64,000 bases of DNA from Anadara kagoshimensis. Lineage: Eukaryota > Mollusca > Bivalvia > Arcoida > Arcidae. The stretch is taken from assembly GCA_021292105.1 (NCBI GenBank), contig CM037861.1, forward strand, positions 33,031,674 to 33,095,673, given 5' to 3'. Under the pieces are notes generated by a model. That model was not told the origin of the DNA. It worked only from the letters and a program-made list of their open reading frames with translations, and did not search any database. Below, in pieces: positions 61,501 through 64,000 of the stretch. Made by a program: the position numbers and the translations under genes. Each line of letters begins with the position of its first letter. The first letter of the stretch is position 1.

Positions 61501-63200
61501 ATCTGAAAACAATTTATACTTAAAAGCGTCCGTTCACAAACGCACAGCATAGCAACGGTGTGATTTATAATTGTATAGATTTACTATATAATTTACTGAT
61601 GTAAACCATTTTCGTTCAAATATCTACTCAATACTTTTTAATATTATACACATGACGGGTGTTGCCAGCAAGACAGGATTACCCTTCCAGAACATTCGGC
61701 CTCATTTTCCTGTCGGAAGTTCACGCACTTAACTAAATTTTCGCCGTTTTTACTTTTTTAATTGTGATTTGGACTGGTATTTTGTATTTGATATATTACA
61801 TATTGATTGATTCTTATATCTAAAACAAATGTAGCTGGGAACATTTTACATCTGAAGTATCAAATTGTTTGTTTCTTTTTATTAGCTTTTGTCTAATTCT
61901 TTATTAAATAGTGTAACTTGATCGAAAATGCCGTACAGCTAATCGTGACTAAACCATCCCAGACAATAATACACCTATGTTTAAAACAATGAGCTTATCT
62001 AAATATGTTTTGCAAAATGCATGTGACCAAACAATTTGTTCGACCAGTTTTATGTAAAAAACCTGCGATTTGTAAAGAAATGAATGAAGGATTGATGGTA
62101 TAACGGGTTTTAAAGAAATGAATGAAGTATTGATGGTATAACAGTTTTTTTATTCGAACATTGAGAAAATATTAACGTCATTTGATATTTTCTAACCGTT
62201 AAATCTCCTCTTTTAGCTGCATAATGTAAAGCTGTTTGGTCGTTATTGTCTGCACAATCAATCAAATTACTCGCATTACGCTGAAATATATAAAGAGTAT
62301 AAAACATTAATAATTTTTAAAACCAAAAGTTTTTTATTCAGGCGAATACTACACGGTCACATCAATTAATAAGATGAGCTTATTCTTTAGAAGCATCCAA
62401 TGGAAATTCGCGTGTTTGAATTAATTTGTCAGTTTTTAAAGCTTTAACTTTGTTTTTTCAATGTTATTTGAACATGGATTTGTATGTTCGTTCTCGATTA
62501 GATATACTGTTAAGTTTATATTGCAAAGAAACAATCTTAATTTTTGAAAATTTGTCAAACGTAATGAAAATCTTAGTATAGAATTAAAACTTGCCAATGG
62601 TAAAAGAAAATCTTGATAAATAATAAAACAAAAGATAGGAATTAAAAAAATAATCATGTAGGTATTCCTCAATCTAAATATAATTACTGTACGTCATAAA
62701 ACAAAAAATGAAAGCAGAAAAATTGCGTCTAATGCAAAAATCGCTTTACCTGTAACAGCACGAGTAAAACATTTAGATGTCCAGTTTCAACTGACCAATG
62801 TAACACGGATTTCATGTTTATATCAGTCTCTGTAATTTGACATCCATGAGTAAGCAGAAACTGAACTGTCTCCATATGACCTTTCCAGCAGGCCAATAAC
62901 AGGGGCGTCATCAAGTTCTTATTCTTTGCATTGATATCTCCACCCTTCAAGTAAAATGCTAACGTGGTAATATTAATAAAAAGAGATAAATTCCATTCAC
63001 ACCATAACTGATAATGTTATGGTAAGTGATTATGTAAACACAGTAGTTCTTTAAATGTTTTACATCATTTATTTTGTTCCAACGGAGTCTATGAGTATAC
63101 AGTATGTCAAAAATAATTTTATGGGTAGTAATGTTCATGTAATTATACATGCAGCAGTGACATGACACAGGTTTAAAACAATACATGCATCACACACACA

Positions 63201-63233
<33 letters not shown>

Positions 63234-63471
63234 TTGGATGCACAATGATTATGTTGACTATTTTGTCTAGATTTGTGGTTTAACAGCTTTTGTCTCTATT
63301 ATTCAAATAATTTTATGATCATATACTCGTTGTCAACTTAATTGAAATTTCTAACATTGACAGTCTTTTAGAACATGGTTTTTGTTATAATTTTTTTCTT
63401 TTGCATAAATTATTTTAAATACCTTTGCCATGAGAATATCAATAATTTGGTGTCTGTTGAATAAAGCTGCT
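46530..63471 (-). CDS. TRPA1-like: TRPA-type ankyrin-repeat cation channel (partial, 5' end and last exon missing)
   Basis: Nineteen exons with consistent phases: 63471-63423, 62944-62750, 62280-62197, 61502-61420, 56423-56262, 55661-55550, 55196-55027, 54608-54524, 54148-54089, 53246-53169, 52710-52640, 52085-51896, 51241-51125, 50147-49982, 49012-48952, 48387-48319, 47911-47738, 47184-47116 and 46643-46530, about 700 residues. At least nine ankyrin repeats (T-A-L-H, T-P-L-M motifs) precede six membrane segments. S1 is in the 51,896 exon, S2 in 51,125, S3-S4 in 49,982, S5 in 48,319. The 47,738 exon has the filter L-G-E-I-N-Y (human TRPA1 has G-D-I) and S6. Then comes I-G-V-A-V-G-D-I, nearly as in human. 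TRPA channels are non-selective cation channels of sensory cells, opened by irritants or temperature depending on species. Ankyrin repeats and pore place it in TRPA; orthology to TRPA1 itself is not settled. One exon has a frame conflict (see findings). No upstream exon was found to 64,000, nor a last exon below 46,530. Confidence 0.9.
49195..49445 (-). mobile_element. Diverged LINE 3' fragment
   Basis: The + strand has acaaacataccagtctatgt, ctgaaagggtaagcac, aaatatatccaaggaaattt and caatattgtgatgacggcca. These are the inverted 3' UTR and the last codons of the LINE. It lies in a TRPA intron. Confidence 0.7.
50520..50790 (-). mobile_element. Diverged LINE 3' fragment
   Basis: The + strand has aaactttaaaactagcaaat, gagatccgaaagggtaatca, gccaccacgtgttaaata, aatatatccaagactatttc and caatattgtcatgacggcaa, the inverted LINE end. 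It lies in the TRPA intron between the S2 and S3-S4 exons. Confidence 0.7.
51700..51875 (-). mobile_element. Diverged LINE 3' UTR fragment
   Basis: The + strand has caaatcataatccaaaaagc, aaattaaattaaacacgtga, gagactgggtgcttcgg and tctagctagctacacccgcc, the inverted 3' UTR. It ends about 20 bases from the splice donor of the S1 exon. Confidence 0.7.
52200..52480 (+). mobile_element. LINE 3' fragment in opposite orientation
   Basis: The + strand reads aaaagttttataccatcatc, aagtgtctgtatccaaaatt, ggtcccatagttccatgttc and tttgattattcacgtg. This is the coding end and early 3' UTR in sense, opposite to most copies in the window. Confidence 0.65.
53169..53500 (-). repeat. TRPA exon 53,246-53,169: 5' part and acceptor present three times
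   Basis: The block gattttgagatgc, gatcgtcaacacctggatct, atatatttaaa, attttatctgaaac and caatttcacccag occurs from 53,189, 53,286 and 53,384 (97-98 bp period). The first copy is the true exon. The two extra copies lie in the upstream intron and keep the acceptor but lack the donor end. The middle copy has lost one A and runs into a stop; the third keeps the frame through I-K-Y-N-F-K-Y-I-D-P-G-V-D-D. Confidence 0.93.
53740..53940 (+). mobile_element. Diverged LINE 3' UTR fragment, sense orientation
   Basis: The text ggactcacttccatgtttga, cgtgcaagcgtgttacttaa, tttgtcagttttcaaagttt and atggatcgttacgtttgtgt follows the sense order of the LINE 3' UTR end. It lies in a TRPA intron. Confidence 0.5.
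54290..54420 (+). repeat. Dispersed 'gcactagacggtc' repeat, copy B
   Basis: It has gcatattacaccaatgttaa, ttttacagcactagacgact and catcagtattgtttggacca. The order is that of copy A at 44,350. It lies in a TRPA intron. Confidence 0.65.
54635..54780 (-). mobile_element. 5'-truncated LINE, 3' UTR fragment
   Basis: The + strand runs acaaacatactaatccattt, aactgacaagttaggttaga, cttccaccagggaagtgagg, gggtgctccggaagggtaag and cacctcctgttta. It is one of the best-preserved copies and starts about 25 bases from the acceptor of the 54,608 exon. Confidence 0.85.
55795..55960 (+). mobile_element. Diverged LINE 3' UTR fragment, sense orientation
   Basis: The text attttgatttcacacgtagc, gtgtatttagctagacagaa, ggtgtttactccctcagtgc and aaattcacgtgtttt follows the sense order of the LINE 3' UTR. 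It lies in a TRPA intron. Confidence 0.6.
56470..57490 (+). repeat. ~170-bp satellite-like tandem array, 6 copies
   Basis: The word cataattcgagggtgctgaa recurs near 56,541, 56,712, 56,882, 57,052 (altered), 57,223 (altered) and 57,380, giving a period of 170 bp (last step about 158). Each unit has two 'aatggcgg' cores, tagtaaaagttggtaacatg and aacccataattccaaaaaca. It fills the start of a 5-kb TRPA intron. Confidence 0.95.
57491..60394. other. Intron DNA between satellite and its inverted unit, possible decayed insertion
   Basis: No intact gene. A + strand stretch near 57,840-57,935 reads with spaced cysteines (Y-S-C-K-I-A-C-R-T-R-G-C-Q-C-Q, then L-L-C-V-S-S-C), recalling Cys-rich tails of some transposon proteins. 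Short frames at 58,327-58,606 and 58,629-58,829 are not recognised. Flanking by inverted satellite units suggests an inserted block, but this is inference. Confidence 0.35.
59680..59780 (-). mobile_element. Diverged LINE 3' UTR fragment
   Basis: The + strand has acagaaacatacagtcctat, aaattacaatccaaaaccaa, tttaaaactggcttaaatta and atttgaacttcgttca, the inverted end of the LINE 3' UTR. Confidence 0.55.
60395..60548 (-). repeat. Single inverted unit of the 170-bp satellite
   Basis: On the + strand tggcggccattttgtattta, cagcttggtatccgccattt and tttgcttttactaaaaaatg are the inverse of the satellite words at 56,470-57,490. It lies in the same TRPA intron, about 2.9 kb from the array. Confidence 0.8.
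61185..61300 (-). repeat. Dispersed 'gcactagacggtc' repeat, copy C
   Basis: The + strand has tttggtccaagcactacgta, ttccgaaacgaccgtctagt and gttgtaaaactaaactggtg, the inverse of copy A at 44,350-44,490. It sits about 120 bases from the exon at 61,420. Confidence 0.7.
61650..61830 (+). mobile_element. Diverged LINE 3' UTR fragment, sense orientation
   Basis: The text acccttccagaacattcggc, ctcattttcctgtcggaagt, tcacgcacttaactaa and ttgtgatttggactgg follows the sense order of the LINE 3' UTR. It lies in a TRPA intron. Confidence 0.65.
62340..62500 (+). mobile_element. Diverged LINE 3' UTR fragment, sense orientation
   Basis: The text ttcgcgtgtttgaattaatt, tgtcagtttttaaagcttta, ctttgttttttcaatg and gaacatggatttgtatgttc matches the end of the LINE 3' UTR in sense. 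It lies in a TRPA intron. Confidence 0.65.
63187..63233. repeat. (CA)n microsatellite
   Basis: A CA run of about 23 units with one interruption (cacacatacacac). It lies in the TRPA intron between the two most upstream exons seen. Confidence 0.95.
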
Positions 63472-64000
63472 CTGTAAAACAAAACAATATGTTTGATACA
63501 ATACAACAATGGTTTTTATAGCATATATGTAATACGATATTCACTTTCTTCAATAATATGAGTTTAGAACTATATTCTTTATTTCTGTATTTTAGGATGT
63601 CATGTCTGACTGTTATCAAGCCCCTTTTCAACAGTTGAATCTTAACTATGTGTTCTTGATTGAATTAATACATGTATATGTTACGCTCGTATTTTGCAAA
63701 CAATTGTTCTCTGTGTTACCTATAAAACGAAATAGTGAAAACAACTTAACGTAACCAGATCAACAAATATACTAAAAGCTATTGGGCATTGATATTCTTG
63801 TATACGCATTAGTAACTTGTCCTCATAATATAAACAATAAATGAGACAGTGTCAAGTGCTTATTAATTGTTAAATTTAAAAGACAACATCGTGATATGAC
63901 GTTTTGTATGCAAGTAAATATCATTTGACTATGCTAAGCTAGGTACCGTTTTACATAAGTGTTTTGTTATACTGTTGGTACAAAAATTTAACTTTGAGAT
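63472..64000. other. TRPA intron continuing beyond the window
   Basis: The exon at 63,471 begins in phase with two bases of a codon missing, so an upstream exon must exist. No donor in the right phase with ankyrin-like coding was found up to 64,000. Confidence 0.6.

Overview
This is a window of animal nuclear DNA: AT-rich, gene-poor, with GT-AG introns and many short interspersed repeats. There are no operons, phage or CRISPR arrays. The protein families and the repeat types (tRNA-headed SINEs, short inverted-repeat elements, 5'-truncated LINEs) fit a lophotrochozoan, most likely a bivalve mollusc. The species cannot be fixed from the sequence alone.

Three protein-coding genes are supported. 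(1) On the + strand, 10,799-21,797, a six-exon gene encodes a 274-residue single-pass membrane protein with one EGF module of ErbB-ligand spacing. Its first intron is 7.8 kb. (2) On the - strand, 35,267-32,700, is a complete histone deacetylase 3 (432 residues) with only one intron in its coding sequence. (3) On the - strand, from beyond the right edge to about 46,530, nineteen exons encode a TRPA-type channel: at least nine ankyrin repeats, six membrane segments, the pore and the start of the C-terminal tail. The 5' end is outside the window and the last exon was not found.

Layout: 1-10.8 kb is repeat-bearing non-coding DNA; 10.8-21.8 kb is the EGF-ligand gene; 22-32.6 kb is intergenic and holds a large 99-bp minisatellite grown inside an inverted-repeat element; 32.7-35.3 kb is HDAC3, whose intron is largely transposon; 35.3-46.5 kb is dense in repeats (a near-perfect hairpin, a terminal-inverted-repeat element with target duplication, LINE remnants, and a 96-bp tandem array that stays open as a 32-residue protein repeat); 46.5-63.5 kb is the TRPA gene. 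The TRPA introns hold LINE fragments, a 170-bp satellite and a partial tandem copy of one TRPA exon.

The three genes have no evident shared pathway: one secreted-type growth factor precursor, one nuclear corepressor enzyme and one sensory cation channel. The most unusual items are the triplicated TRPA exon piece, a reading-frame conflict across the S3-S4 exon of the same gene, two short DNA elements with intact ends and target duplications (33,488-33,982 and 37,250-37,738), a 35/36-paired hairpin at 36,304-36,380, and the open 32-residue repeat array.
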